A stretch of DNA of 46,927 bases from Bacillota bacterium (GTDB lineage Bacteria; Bacillota; Sulfobacillia; JACIYH01): positions 1 to 46,927 of the forward strand of contig JACIYH010000016.1 of the NCBI GenBank assembly GCA_014360055.1. Direction: 5' to 3'. A program made the translations under genes and the position numbers. The notes under the pieces were generated by a model that was not told where the DNA came from, ran no database searches, and saw only the letters and a list, made by a program, of their open reading frames with translations. Positions 11,024-20,473 of the stretch are shown here, piece by piece; the stretch's first letter is position 1, and the number at the start of each line of letters is the position of its first letter.

Positions 11024-11859
11024 GCCTCTCCCTCCAGTTCGGCCAGCGCCTGCTCGGCCTGGGCTGGCGAAGGGGCCTTGCCGTGCCAGTCGACCTGCCC
11101 CTCCATGAAGGAAACCCCTCTGCCCTTCACCGTACGGGCCAGGATGATGGCTGGTTTGCCGCGCACGGACCGGGCCCACCGCAGCGCCTCCAGGATCTCG
11201 TCGAAACGGTGCCCATCTATCTCCGTGACCTCCCAGCCGAAGGCCCGCCACTTGTCGGCCACGGGCCGCACGGTCATGACCTCGTCGTTGGGCCCGTCGA
11301 TCTGCAGGCCGTTCCAGTCCAGGATGGCGGTCAGGTTGTCCACGCCGTAGTGAGCGGCTGCCATGGCCGCCTCCCACACCTGGCCTTCCTGGATTTCGCC
11401 ATCCCCGAGCAGCACATATACCCGCCAGGGGGCCCCGTCCAATCGGCCCGCCAGCGCCATACCCAGGCCCACGGAAAGCCCCTGCCCTAGCGACCCCGTG
11501 GATGCCTCCACGCCGGGTGTCTTGCGCATATCGGGATGCCCCTGCAGGGACGAGCCCAGCCGCCGCAGCGTCCACAGTTCGTCCAGGGGAAAGAAGCCCC
11601 GCTCGGCCAGCACGGCATATAGCGCCGGGCAGGCGTGCCCTTTGGAGAGTACGAATCGATCCCGGTCGGGCCATTGGGGCCGCCGGGGATCGACCCTGAG
11701 TACCCGGAAATACAGCGTCACCAGGATGTCCGCGCAGGAGAGGGACCCGCCCGGATGACCGGACCCCGCCCCGGCGATCATGCGCACGATGTGGCGCCGG
11801 ACCCGCCGGGCAACCCGGGCCAGTTCGTCCTCTCCCACCCGCGGTTCATGAGCGTGCAT
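11020..11859 (-). CDS. Transketolase N-terminal subunit (split transketolase)
   Basis: [20 protein letters not shown] and [36 protein letters not shown] (TPP-binding region); 4-nt overlap with the C-terminal subunit. Confidence 0.95.
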   Translation of the reverse strand: MHAHEPRVGEDELARVARRVRRHIVRMIAGAGSGHPGGSLSCADILVTLYFRVLRVDPRRPQWPDRDRFVLSKGHACPALYAVLAERGFFPLDELWTLRRLGSSLQGHPDMRKTPGVEASTGSLGQGLSVGLGMALAGRLDGAPWRVYVLLGDGEIQEGQVWEAAMAAAHYGVDNLTAILDWNGLQIDGPNDEVMTVRPVADKWRAFGWEVTEIDGHRFDEILEALRWARSVRGKPAIILARTVKGRGVSFMEGQVDWHGKAPSPAQAEQALAELEGEA

Positions 11860-12703
11860 GGGTCAATACCTCCAGTACGAACCTGACCAGTTGCAGTTGC
11901 CGCCCCACTCGCCGGGGGTCCTGCCCCAGCCGCCACAACCACTCCAGTCCCAGTCGGCGGAAAAGGGCGGGCGCCCGCCGCACCTGCCCCGACCACACGT
12001 CCAGCGCGCCGCCCACACCGATGGCAACGCGCACGCCGCATTGCTCCAGGAAAGAGGCGTGCCGGGCCAGCCACAATTCCTGGCGCGGGCATCCCATGCC
12101 GCAAAGCAACAGGGCGGGCCGTGCCCTCGCCACCGCCTCCAGCACGGCTGGCTCGTCCCCCGGGCCGAAATAACCGTGCCAGGTCCCCGCCACGGGCAGA
12201 CCCGGCCAGCGCCCGGCCAGCGCCACGGCAGCCGCCTCCGCCACCCCCGCTCGCCCCGGGGCAGCCGGCCGGCCCCCCAGGAGGAACACCGGATACCCCG
12301 ACGCTGCACAGTACTCAAGCAGGCCCTCCGCCAGCTCTATACCGGCCACCCGTCCCGGGAGGGCCGTACCCAGGCGACGCGAAGCCCACACCACGCCCAC
12401 CCCGTCGGCCACCACCAGGGCGGCACATTCCAGCACCCGCTGCAGTTCGGGGGACCGCCGGGCTTTGAGGATGGTTTCGGGGTTGGCCGTCACCACCTGA
12501 TGCAGGCCCGTCTCTCCTTGCAGCCAGCGGCGTGCCAGGCAAAGGGCCTGCTCGGCCGTGACGGCATCAAACCCGGCCCCGAGCACGTTCACCCGGCCCG
12601 CCGGGCTCTCGCGCGGGGTGCGACCGGCACACGAGGCCGGCAGCACCCGGTTGGGCTTCCCCTCAGGGGTGCCCGATGGGAATTCACCTGATGGTGTAGC
12701 CAC
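11846..12703 (-). CDS. WecG/TagA/CpsF family glycosyltransferase
   Basis: [41 protein letters not shown]...[13 protein letters not shown] and [15 protein letters not shown] motifs. Confidence 0.93.
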   Translation of the reverse strand: MATPSGEFPSGTPEGKPNRVLPASCAGRTPRESPAGRVNVLGAGFDAVTAEQALCLARRWLQGETGLHQVVTANPETILKARRSPELQRVLECAALVVADGVGVVWASRRLGTALPGRVAGIELAEGLLEYCAASGYPVFLLGGRPAAPGRAGVAEAAAVALAGRWPGLPVAGTWHGYFGPGDEPAVLEAVARARPALLLCGMGCPRQELWLARHASFLEQCGVRVAIGVGGALDVWSGQVRRAPALFRRLGLEWLWRLGQDPRRVGRQLQLVRFVLEVLTHARS

Positions 12704-13112
12704 CCCGTACCAGCACCACGCAATCGGTGGTCGCCTTCACGCCGCGCCCGTCGCTACGTGGTACCACCAGCAGGTGGTTGAGAGGAGCATCCCCCTTGGT
12801 GAGGTCCTTGCCCGCGGTGACGTCGGCCAGTCCACCCAGGTTGCCCGGCACCACGGTCGCCTTTCCCGACCGCATGATGATCTCGGCGCCCGCCTCTGCC
12901 ACCAGTTGCTTCCCCTTGGGAAGCTCCACCACCTCGAGGTTGAGGGGCTGCAGCCTGTTGTCCACGTAACTCTTGGTAACCAGGGGATCCTGCTCCGTGC
13001 CCGGCTCAGGCGCCTGAGCGCTGGCGCGGCTCCCCCACAGGTAACCACCGGCCGCTGCCCCCACCAGGCAAACGGCCAGCAGCAGCCCCAGCACAACCCT
13101 GGTCAACTTCAC
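12684..13112 (-). CDS. Hypothetical exported protein (single N-terminal hydrophobic segment)
   Basis: GTG start VKLTRVVLGLLLAVCLVGAAAGGYLWGS; no family recognised. Confidence 0.6.
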   Translation of the reverse strand: MKLTRVVLGLLLAVCLVGAAAGGYLWGSRASAQAPEPGTEQDPLVTKSYVDNRLQPLNLEVVELPKGKQLVAEAGAEIIMRSGKATVVPGNLGGLADVTAGKDLTKGDAPLNHLLVVPRSDGRGVKATTDCVVLVRGGYTIR

Positions 13113-13137
13113 GGCGTACCTCCCCCGGCTGCCGGGA

Positions 13138-13839
13138 CTACGGGGTACCTCCCCCGGCCACAAGAACTATGGCCCGGTCCTCTACGATTATCTGTTCGGG
13201 CTTGACCGGCCAGGGCAACTGCCCCACCTCGATGAGCGTCCCGGAGAACCCCAGAAAGCGCAGGGCCATGTCCCTTACCGCCTGGGGCACCGGCTGTCCG
13301 GCCAGGGTCACCTCCTCGACCCGGAACCCCACGCTCCCATCGGGGTTAACCACCGGCACCCCGGTTACGGTAACGGGAGTCTCCTGGCCACCCACCACCA
13401 GGGCAGACACCAGTTCCATCCTGCCCTGGGTCACCACCAGCCTCACACCCGGTCCCAGGTGGGCCCGGAGGAAGCGGTTCAGGCTTTCCTCAGAGACCTC
13501 CATGCGCATACGGGCCTGGCCGGGATCCTTCCAGACCACCGTACCGGTCCGCCACAACCTGGGCACGTCCAGGCGCAGCGAGGTGATGGCCGCCTCCAGC
13601 CGATCCAGGTTCAGATCGCCGGCAGCCAGGTTCTCCCCTTCGACCCGCAGCGCGTCTATTCCTCCCGCCAGCAGTTTGAAGAAGGGGAAAACCCGCACCC
13701 TGACCTCTAACCCCTGTACATCCAGGCTGTTCTCCAGGGCCGCCCCCACCCGGCGCGCCAGGAAGAGCGGTATGAGTACCTGACCCAGCACCAGCACCAC
13801 TATCAGGGACCCGCCCACCGCCAGCACCGTCTTGCGCAT
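13138..13839 (-). CDS. DUF2993 / LmeA-like exported phospholipid-binding protein
   Basis: ATG at 13837-13839 (MRKTVLAVGGSLIVVLVLGQVLIPLFLARRVGAAL); DUF2993-like layout with N-terminal anchor and beta-rich body. Confidence 0.7.
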   Translation of the reverse strand: MRKTVLAVGGSLIVVLVLGQVLIPLFLARRVGAALENSLDVQGLEVRVRVFPFFKLLAGGIDALRVEGENLAAGDLNLDRLEAAITSLRLDVPRLWRTGTVVWKDPGQARMRMEVSEESLNRFLRAHLGPGVRLVVTQGRMELVSALVVGGQETPVTVTGVPVVNPDGSVGFRVEEVTLAGQPVPQAVRDMALRFLGFSGTLIEVGQLPWPVKPEQIIVEDRAIVLVAGGGTP

Positions 13840-13986
13840 GGCAATCCTCCCCGTGGAAGTTCTCCTGATAGGGTACCCAAACTCCACCAGGTCCCAGCAC
13901 ACCCGCAGGGGCGGCCGCGCAATCGACTCCCCGCCACCCGTAAGCGCACGGCCACGCCCGCCGGCGTGCAGGGCGCCGCGGCGCTG

Positions 13987-15115
13987 TTAGCGGGTGGGTA
14001 GGGGGGACTCTCTGCGCTGGCGGGCGCTGTGCAGGAGGTAGGCGCGGATGAAATCGTCGATGTCCCCGTCCAGCACCGCCTGCACGTTACCCCTCTCGTG
14101 ACCGGTGCGGTGGTCCTTCACCAGGGTATAGGGATCCAGCACATAGGAGCGGATCTGGTTCCCCCAGGCGATCTCCTGGTGGGCCCCCTTGAGCGCTGCA
14201 ATTTCCTTCTGCCTCTCCTGCTCCCGCAGGGCCAGCAGCCGGGATTTCAGCACGCGCATGGCCATCAGGCGGTTGGCGTGCTGAGACCTCTCGTTCTGGC
14301 AGGTGACCACGATCCCCGTGGGCAGGTGGGTGATGCGCACCGCCGAGTCGGTCTTGTTGACGTGCTGGCCACCGGCTCCGCTGGAGCGAAAGGTGTCGAT
14401 GCGAAGGTCGGCAGGGTCGATCTCCAGGTCCTCCTCCGCCTCGATCTCCGGGAGCACCTCCACCAGCGCAAAAGAGGTATGCCGGCGCGCATTGGCATCG
14501 AAGGGCGAGTGCCGGACCAGCCGGTGGACGCCTTTCTCGGCCTTCAGGAATCCATACGCGAAGGGCCCGTTCACCACCACGGTGGCGTTTTTGATCCCCG
14601 CTTCTTCTCCGGGCAGCACGTCCACGATTTGCACCTTGAAGCCACGGCCCTCGGCCCAGCGGGTGTACAGGCGGAGCAACATGCTGGCCCAATCCTGGGC
14701 ATCGGTTCCGCCCGCGCCGGCGTGGATGGACACGATGGCATTCCGCGCGTCGTAAGGCCCGGCCAGGAGAAGCTCCAGTTCAAACTCCTCCACCCGCCCG
14801 GCCAGTTCCCGGGCGCCACGGTACAGTTGCTGCGCCATGGCCTCATCGCCATCGGCGGCGGCCAGTTCCAGCAACTCCCGCAGGTCATCGGCTTCCCGGT
14901 CAAGTCCTTCGAACCTGTCCACCAGCGATTGCAGGCCACTCAGTTCCCTGCCCAGGTTCTGGGCCTGCTCGGGAGAGGTCCAGACCTCGGGCCGGGCAAG
15001 TTCCTCCTCGATTTGCGCTATGCGGGCCTTCTTCCCCGCCAGGTCAAAGGGAATCCCTCATTTGCGCCAGCTTTTCCTGCACTTCTTCCAGGGCCTTCTC
15101 CGTTTCGGCAAACAC
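13987..15115 (-). CDS. prfB: Peptide chain release factor 2, expressed by programmed +1 frameshift: join of complement(15047..15115) and complement(13987..15045)
   Basis: GTG at 15113-15115 with SD GGGAGG upstream; zero frame ends ...MRDSL-TGA (TGA 15044-15046), +1 frame continues DLAGKKARIAQIEEELARPEVWTSPEQAQNLGRELS... into the RF2 body with GGQ (SGAGGQHVNKTDSAVR). Confidence 0.95.
15043..15058 (-). promoter_or_regulatory. RF2 programmed frameshift signal AGGGAT-TCC-CTT-TGA-C
   Basis: - strand reads AGGGATTCCCTTTGAC: SD-like AGGGAT, 3-nt spacer, slippery CTT, in-frame TGA in TGAC context, aligned with the classical AGGGGG-TAT-CTT-TGA-C site. Confidence 0.93.
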
Positions 15116-15138
15116 TTCTCTTTCCTCCCAGTGCCGGC

Positions 15139-17760
15139 CTAAGCCGTCCGGCCGCAGCATTTCTTGTACTTCTTGCCACTGCCACACGGGCAGGGGTCGT
15201 TGCGTCCCACCTTCCCGCGGGCATTCCCCCCGGCCGGGACCGCACGCGTGCCTCCCGCCCCGGGCGCCGCCCCACCGGTTGGGCCAGCCGCCCCACCACC
15301 GGCGCGCGCGGCGACCGCCACCGCACCGGCCACCTGCCGACCGGACCCGGGTGCAGCGGCAGCCGCCCCCGTTACTCCGCCCGCCGGCCTGGCCGAGCCG
15401 TCCGACCGGGCCGCCACTCCCAGTTGCTCCGGGCCCGCCCGGAAGAGGATGCTGACCACCTGGGAGCGGATACTGTGGATCATCCCGTTGAACATCTCGA
15501 AGGCTTCCAGCTGGTACTCGATGAGGGGGTCCTTCTGCGCATACGCCCGCAGGCTGATTCCCTCGCGCAGGTCGTCCATGGCCCCCAGGTGTTCCATCCA
15601 GTGGTAGTCGACCACCCGCAGCAGCACCAGGCGCTCGAACTCGCGCATGCGCTCCGGACCCACCGCCTGCTCGATGCGACCGTACAGCGCTTCCGCTTCC
15701 CCGTACAGGTAGTCGCGCAGGTCCTGCCGGGTGCGCCCCTCCAGGTCCAGACCCTGCAGTCCCAGGCGGCCTGCCAGATGGGCGGCGAGGCCCTCCAGGT
15801 CCCACTCCTCCGGGTGCACGCGCTCGGGGACGAAGGTGTCCACCGCCTCGTCCACCACCTCACGGACCATCTCGAGGATCTGCTCGCGCAGGTCCGCGCC
15901 CTCAAGCACCTGCCGCCGCTGGCGGTAGATGATCTCCCGCTGCTTGTTCATCACGTCGTCGTACTGCAGCACCCGGCGCCGGATGTCGAAGTTGTGAGCT
16001 TCCACGCGCTTTTGGGCGCGTTCTATTGCCCGGGAAATCACAGGATGGTCGATGGCCTCGTCTTCCGGGATACGCAGTCGATCCATGATTCCGGCGATCA
16101 TCTCGCCCCCGAAGAGGCGCATGAGGTCGTCTTCCAGCGACAGATAGAATCGCGAGGAACCGGGATCCCCCTGCCGTCCCGAGCGTCCGCGCAACTGGTT
16201 GTCGATGCGCCGGGCCTCGTGCCGCTCAGTACCGATGACGTGCAGGCCCCCCAGGTCGGCTACGCCTTCGCCCAGCACGATGTCCACGCCGCGGCCGGCC
16301 ATGTTGGTGGCGATGGTAACCTGCCCCTTCTGACCGGCCCGGGCGATGATCTGAGCTTCCTTTTCGTGGTGCTTGGCGTTCAGCACCTGGTGGGGGATAC
16401 CGCGCTGCTTGAGCATCTCGCTGAGGCGCTCGGACTTCTCGATGGAGATGGTGCCCACCAGCACGGGCTGCCCGCGCCGGTAGCAGTCTTCGATCTCCTC
16501 CACCACCGCCTCGAACTTGGCCCGCTCCGTCTTGTACACCACGTCCGGGTGGTCGATGCGGATCATGGGCTTGTGGGTGGGAATGACCACCACGTCCATG
16601 CCGTAGATCTTCCGGAACTCCTCTGCTTCGGTGAAGGCCGTACCCGTCATACCCGCCAGCTTGCGGTACATGCGGAAGTAGTTCTGCAGGGTGATGCTGG
16701 CGATGGTCTGGTTTTCCCGCTGGATGCGGAGCCCTTCCTTGGCCTCGATGGCCTGGTGCAGCCCGTCCGAGTAACGGCGTCCGAACATCAGCCGCCCGGT
16801 GAACTCGTCCACTATGATGACCTGGCCGTCCTTGACCACGTAGTCGCGGTCCCTCTTCATGAGGGCATGGGCCTTGAGGGCGTTGACCAGGTAATGGGAG
16901 AGGTCGGTCCCCTCCGCGTACAGGTTCTTCACTCCGGCCAGCTTCTCGGCTTTGGCCACCCCCTGCTCGGTGGGCGCCACCGTACGGGCCTTCTCGTCGA
17001 CCTGATAGTCCTCGCCCTCCTTGAGGTACCTGACCACGCGGGCGAAGCGGTAGTACAGGTCGGAAGGCCGTGGCCCGGGACCGGAGATGATCAGGGGGGT
17101 GCGGGCCTCGTCGATGAGGATGCTGTCCACCTCGTCCACGATGGCGTAATTCAGTCCCCGCTGCACCACCTCGTTGAGGCTCAGGGCCATGTTGTCGCGC
17201 AGGTAATCGAAGCCGAACTCGCTGTTGGTCCCGTAAGTGACGTCGGCCAGGTAGGCCGCGCGCCGCTCAGCGAAGTCGAGCCCGTGCACCACCACGCCCA
17301 CGCTGAGCCCCAGCATGCGGTAGATGGGCCCCATCCACTCGGCGTCACGCCGGGCCAGGTAATCGTTCACGGTGACGATATGGACGCCTTCCCCGGGCAG
17401 GGCGTTCAGGTAAGCGGCCAGGGTGGCCACCAGCGTCTTGCCCTCGCCCGTCTTCATTTCGGCGATGTTACCCTCGTGGAGGACAATACCCCCCATCAGC
17501 TGTACATCGAAGTGACGCAGGCCCAGCGTACGCCTGGCCGCCTCGCGCACCACCGCAAATGCCTCGGGCAGGATGTCGTCCAGGCTCTCGCCGTTGGCCA
17601 GCCGCTGCCTGAATTCCGCCGTGCGCCCCGCCAGCTCCGGGTCGCTGAGACGCTCCACCTCCGGTTCCAGAGCATTGATGCGGTCGACTATGCGGCGAAG
17701 GCGGCGGAGTTCCCGCTCGTTCGTATTTCCGGTCACCAGTTCGGCCAGGAACTTAACCAT
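15139..17760 (-). CDS. secA: Preprotein translocase ATPase SecA
   Basis: 873 aa; [20 protein letters not shown] Walker [16 protein letters not shown]-terminal zinc motif [17 protein letters not shown]. Confidence 0.99.
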   Translation of the reverse strand: MVKFLAELVTGNTNERELRRLRRIVDRINALEPEVERLSDPELAGRTAEFRQRLANGESLDDILPEAFAVVREAARRTLGLRHFDVQLMGGIVLHEGNIAEMKTGEGKTLVATLAAYLNALPGEGVHIVTVNDYLARRDAEWMGPIYRMLGLSVGVVVHGLDFAERRAAYLADVTYGTNSEFGFDYLRDNMALSLNEVVQRGLNYAIVDEVDSILIDEARTPLIISGPGPRPSDLYYRFARVVRYLKEGEDYQVDEKARTVAPTEQGVAKAEKLAGVKNLYAEGTDLSHYLVNALKAHALMKRDRDYVVKDGQVIIVDEFTGRLMFGRRYSDGLHQAIEAKEGLRIQRENQTIASITLQNYFRMYRKLAGMTGTAFTEAEEFRKIYGMDVVVIPTHKPMIRIDHPDVVYKTERAKFEAVVEEIEDCYRRGQPVLVGTISIEKSERLSEMLKQRGIPHQVLNAKHHEKEAQIIARAGQKGQVTIATNMAGRGVDIVLGEGVADLGGLHVIGTERHEARRIDNQLRGRSGRQGDPGSSRFYLSLEDDLMRLFGGEMIAGIMDRLRIPEDEAIDHPVISRAIERAQKRVEAHNFDIRRRVLQYDDVMNKQREIIYRQRRQVLEGADLREQILEMVREVVDEAVDTFVPERVHPEEWDLEGLAAHLAGRLGLQGLDLEGRTRQDLRDYLYGEAEALYGRIEQAVGPERMREFERLVLLRVVDYHWMEHLGAMDDLREGISLRAYAQKDPLIEYQLEAFEMFNGMIHSIRSQVVSILFRAGPEQLGVAARSDGSARPAGGVTGAAAAAPGSGRQVAGAVAVAARAGGGAAGPTGGAAPGAGGTRAVPAGGNARGKVGRNDPCPCGSGKKYKKCCGRTA

Positions 17761-17920
17761 ACCACAACGATTCTAACACCGCACTCCCCCCAACTCAACC
17801 TCACCTGCCCCACGTGACCCCGCAAGCCCCACGAGGTGCTCCTGTGCTGAGCTTCTCACCGGTTGGCCTTAGTAGGGCCGCGTTGGCTACAGAGGCGCCC
17901 TCGCCGGGCGGTCAACGCGG

Positions 17921-18547
17921 TCAGGGCGGAAACCATGCCCGGAGCACCTGAACTAAGCGCGCGAAAGCCGGGTCAGAACACCGTTGCAGACTGACCGTCC
18001 TGGCCAGATGCTCATAGATGGACGACGACCGCGGCTTCCAGGTGTGGCGCAAGACGGCTTCCACAGCCCTCTTGGGTTGGGAGGGTTTGGGCCGTCCTGG
18101 CTCCCACAAACCATATTCGATCAGCCAGGGACGCAGGTCGCCGGCCTGAGTTGGAGCCCATCCGAGAGCGAGGGGAACCTGGGGGGAGTCGCTCCACACC
18201 CAGGCCTCAGTTCCGGGTCCAGACAAACGGCGGCTGCACGGTTGTCCCAGCCAGAATCGCGGAGCCGCTGTTCGAGGTCTCTCTCCAGGTCTACCCGGTC
18301 CCAATCATCCCGTCCGCAGCCGTGCCGGTCAAAGATCACCAGAGCGTGCAAAGCCCGCCGGAGCATGGGTCTCAGGAAATCGGGACTGCGCAGGAAGCAG
18401 ACGTTCCGGGTGAACAAAGAGATCGTAAGTGACAGAGCGGATCTCGAGAGCCTGGGGCTGCGCGAGGATGCCGGCTACGGCAGCGCGCGCGTTGTTGTCT
18501 GCCACCAGTACGACCAGGTCACAACTGCTGTGATGAGGTTCCGTCAT
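17921..18547 (-). pseudogene. Frameshifted DUF4276/TOPRIM-like (MAD4-like) partner of the upstream ATPase
   Basis: Three ORF pieces (18329-18547, 18121-18417, 17921-18304) form one protein if frame is shifted at about 18395-18410 and back at about 18200-18220; ATG overlaps the ATPase stop (ATGA). Confidence 0.72.
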
Positions 18548-19812
18548 CCCAGCACCCCTGCCGCGTAGAGGGCTCCCAGGTTGGTCTCACCTTTCCAGTC
18601 TCTCAGAGCCGGATGTTCGGACCCATGCACTATGTCGGTGGCTCCCTCAGGGGTCCTTGCGAAACACAGCACGTCCTCGGGATCTGCCAGGCTGAGGATG
18701 ACCGGGGAATGTGTGGCGAGCAGGACCTGCGCACTGTACACGGACGAAAGCGACTGGTACATAGTCTCCACAGCCCGGGGGTGAATGCCGTTTTCTGGCT
18801 CCTCAATGAGGTAAACCCCTTCCAGGTCGGGCAGATAGGCCGGTAGTGTGAGGGCGAGAAGGCGCAGAGTTCCGTCTGACACCATCCAGGCCGGAACGCT
18901 GAATCCGCCCCGGTATTCCACGACGAGATAACGGTGACGATCTTCCGTTCTCTCCACGGTCCGGACCGACTCCAGGTCTGGCAGTGCCGTGCGCAGGTGC
19001 GCCACCCATTCTTGCAGCCGATCGGGTGCCTTGCGGTGCAGGTCTTCCACCACCCAAGGCAGGTTCGAACCGTCAGGGCGGAACCCCTTCGGCTGACCGG
19101 GGGGGCTGGGTCGCCGCATGCGCTCACTGTTCAAGACCAGGCTTTCCACGCCTTCCATGAGGATTCTCTTGAGCCACGTCGAGATAGGGAACTTCGACTC
19201 ATCTTCCGGCAGATTGCCCAACGCCGACTTACGAGGCCCCAGCTTGAACACGTGATCCCAACCCCGCCCCGTTTCCGGGTAGAAATTGTCGTTCCCACCG
19301 GGCACTTTGTTGATGACCGTCTTGACCCTCCTGCCACGTGTTTGCAGGGTGAGGCTTTCCGGGGCAGCCACAGCTTCCGGGAAAAGCCGCCTCTGGACCA
19401 TCGGCCGCTGTGGCCTGTTTGTAAGCAGGACGCGCTCCACCAGGATGGCGTTCTCCTCCGTGGCAGGGTCTACCCCGATGGCCACCTCGTATCTACATCG
19501 GTTGTAAATCCGGTCCTGTAACGCTCTATGGTGCTCATCCCGCAGGGCCACCTCGATGGCCAACTCGAACCTGCTCCCTTGCCTCTGCCATACGAGATCC
19601 CTGAGGTTCTCGGTGCGCCGCGTGATCGCGTGCTCCAGGCCCCCGGAGACGAGGTCACCCAGGAAGCGGATCACGTCGCAGAAGGTGGTCTTGCCGCTGG
19701 CGTTTGGTCCGACCAGGACGTGAAACCGGTCGAGTTCCTGCTCAATGTACCTCAGGCAACTGAAGTTCAGAGCTTCAACTCTGGCGATCACTGTGTGGTT
19801 CCCTCCGACCAT
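18544..19812 (-). CDS. OLD-like AAA family ATPase (ABC-ATPase fold)
   Basis: FHVLVGPNASGKTTFCDVIRFL (Walker A), GVYLIEEPENGIHPRAVETMYQSL (Walker B region), VLLATHSPVILSLADPEDVLCF. Alternative GTG start at 19789-19791 (VIARVEALNFSC) has a better SD. Confidence 0.88.
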   Translation of the reverse strand: MVGGNHTVIARVEALNFSCLRYIEQELDRFHVLVGPNASGKTTFCDVIRFLGDLVSGGLEHAITRRTENLRDLVWQRQGSRFELAIEVALRDEHHRALQDRIYNRCRYEVAIGVDPATEENAILVERVLLTNRPQRPMVQRRLFPEAVAAPESLTLQTRGRRVKTVINKVPGGNDNFYPETGRGWDHVFKLGPRKSALGNLPEDESKFPISTWLKRILMEGVESLVLNSERMRRPSPPGQPKGFRPDGSNLPWVVEDLHRKAPDRLQEWVAHLRTALPDLESVRTVERTEDRHRYLVVEYRGGFSVPAWMVSDGTLRLLALTLPAYLPDLEGVYLIEEPENGIHPRAVETMYQSLSSVYSAQVLLATHSPVILSLADPEDVLCFARTPEGATDIVHGSEHPALRDWKGETNLGALYAAGVLG

Positions 19813-19909
19813 GTTTTCGCCCAAGGGCAGGGATACCCCTGCCGGACACCACGGATCCTCGCCATGGTATCCCGCCTGCACGGCCACCCAACGGGGGCAA
19901 CGGAAACCG

Positions 19910-20473
19910 TCAGGAGGGCTGCCGGCGGCGGCCGGCACCCATCAGGGCCTGAACGAGCACAAATGCACCAACGGCGAGGAAAGCATCCCCCAGGCTGAAA
20001 GCACAGGGGCGCCAGAAGGGCGGAGGCAGGCGGAAGACGTCGCCCAGAAAGGCCAGGCGGGTGCCCTCCCCCATCAGCGCGTGGGTGGGCACCTCGCCAG
20101 CGCCCAGGGCGGGCACCAGACGGCCCAACCCCACCGCCTGCAAGGCCTCCGGCGAAACGGGCATGCGGCCTCCGTTGGCAGCGATCACGGCGAGGTTTAG
20201 CAACAAGCCCACCGCCACCAGCGGCATCCCGGGAAGCCGGAGGTTGGCGGTCACCGCGTACATCACCAGGAAGTACCCCAGCACGTTGAGCAGGCCCGTC
20301 CACCAGGCCGCGGCCACCCATCCCCGGCCGCCGGCCACCTGCAGGCCCACGTGGATCACCGCAGCCGCCAGGACCCATTCCAGGCGGTGGAAGTCAGCGC
20401 GGGCCAGGTTGCGGAGGCGACCGCCCCGCAACTCAGCTACCAGGAAGGAGAGTATAATGGCGCTTAAAAGCAT
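19910..20473 (-). CDS. DUF5317-like membrane protein
   Basis: 187 aa, several hydrophobic segments, NGGRMPVSPEAL and FRLPPPF...AFSLGDAFLAVGAFVL motifs as I recall for DUF5317. Confidence 0.75.
   Translation of the reverse strand: MLLSAIILSFLVAELRGGRLRNLARADFHRLEWVLAAAVIHVGLQVAGGRGWVAAAWWTGLLNVLGYFLVMYAVTANLRLPGMPLVAVGLLLNLAVIAANGGRMPVSPEALQAVGLGRLVPALGAGEVPTHALMGEGTRLAFLGDVFRLPPPFWRPCAFSLGDAFLAVGAFVLVQALMGAGRRRQPS

Noticed and set aside
13946-13986. Palindromic GC-rich stretch after prfB (cacgcccgccggcgtg, gcgccgcggcgc) as a terminator
   Set aside because: Could be a hairpin, but in such GC-rich DNA short palindromes are expected and there is no U-tract.
15044-15046. In-frame TGA in prfB as evidence of a pseudogene
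   Set aside because: Context AGGGAT-TCC-CTT-TGA-C is the known programmed frameshift signal and both flanking frames encode RF2.
14029-17817. 1262-aa + strand ORF antisense to prfB/secA
   Set aside because: Composition typical of a GC-rich antisense phantom (His/Gly/Val/Leu/Gln-rich), no recognisable domain, fully overlaps unambiguous secA and prfB.
19788-20378. 196-aa - strand ORF overlapping the DUF5317 gene
   Set aside because: Low-complexity Gly/Arg-rich alternative frame; the DUF5317 frame has coherent membrane segments and family-like motifs.
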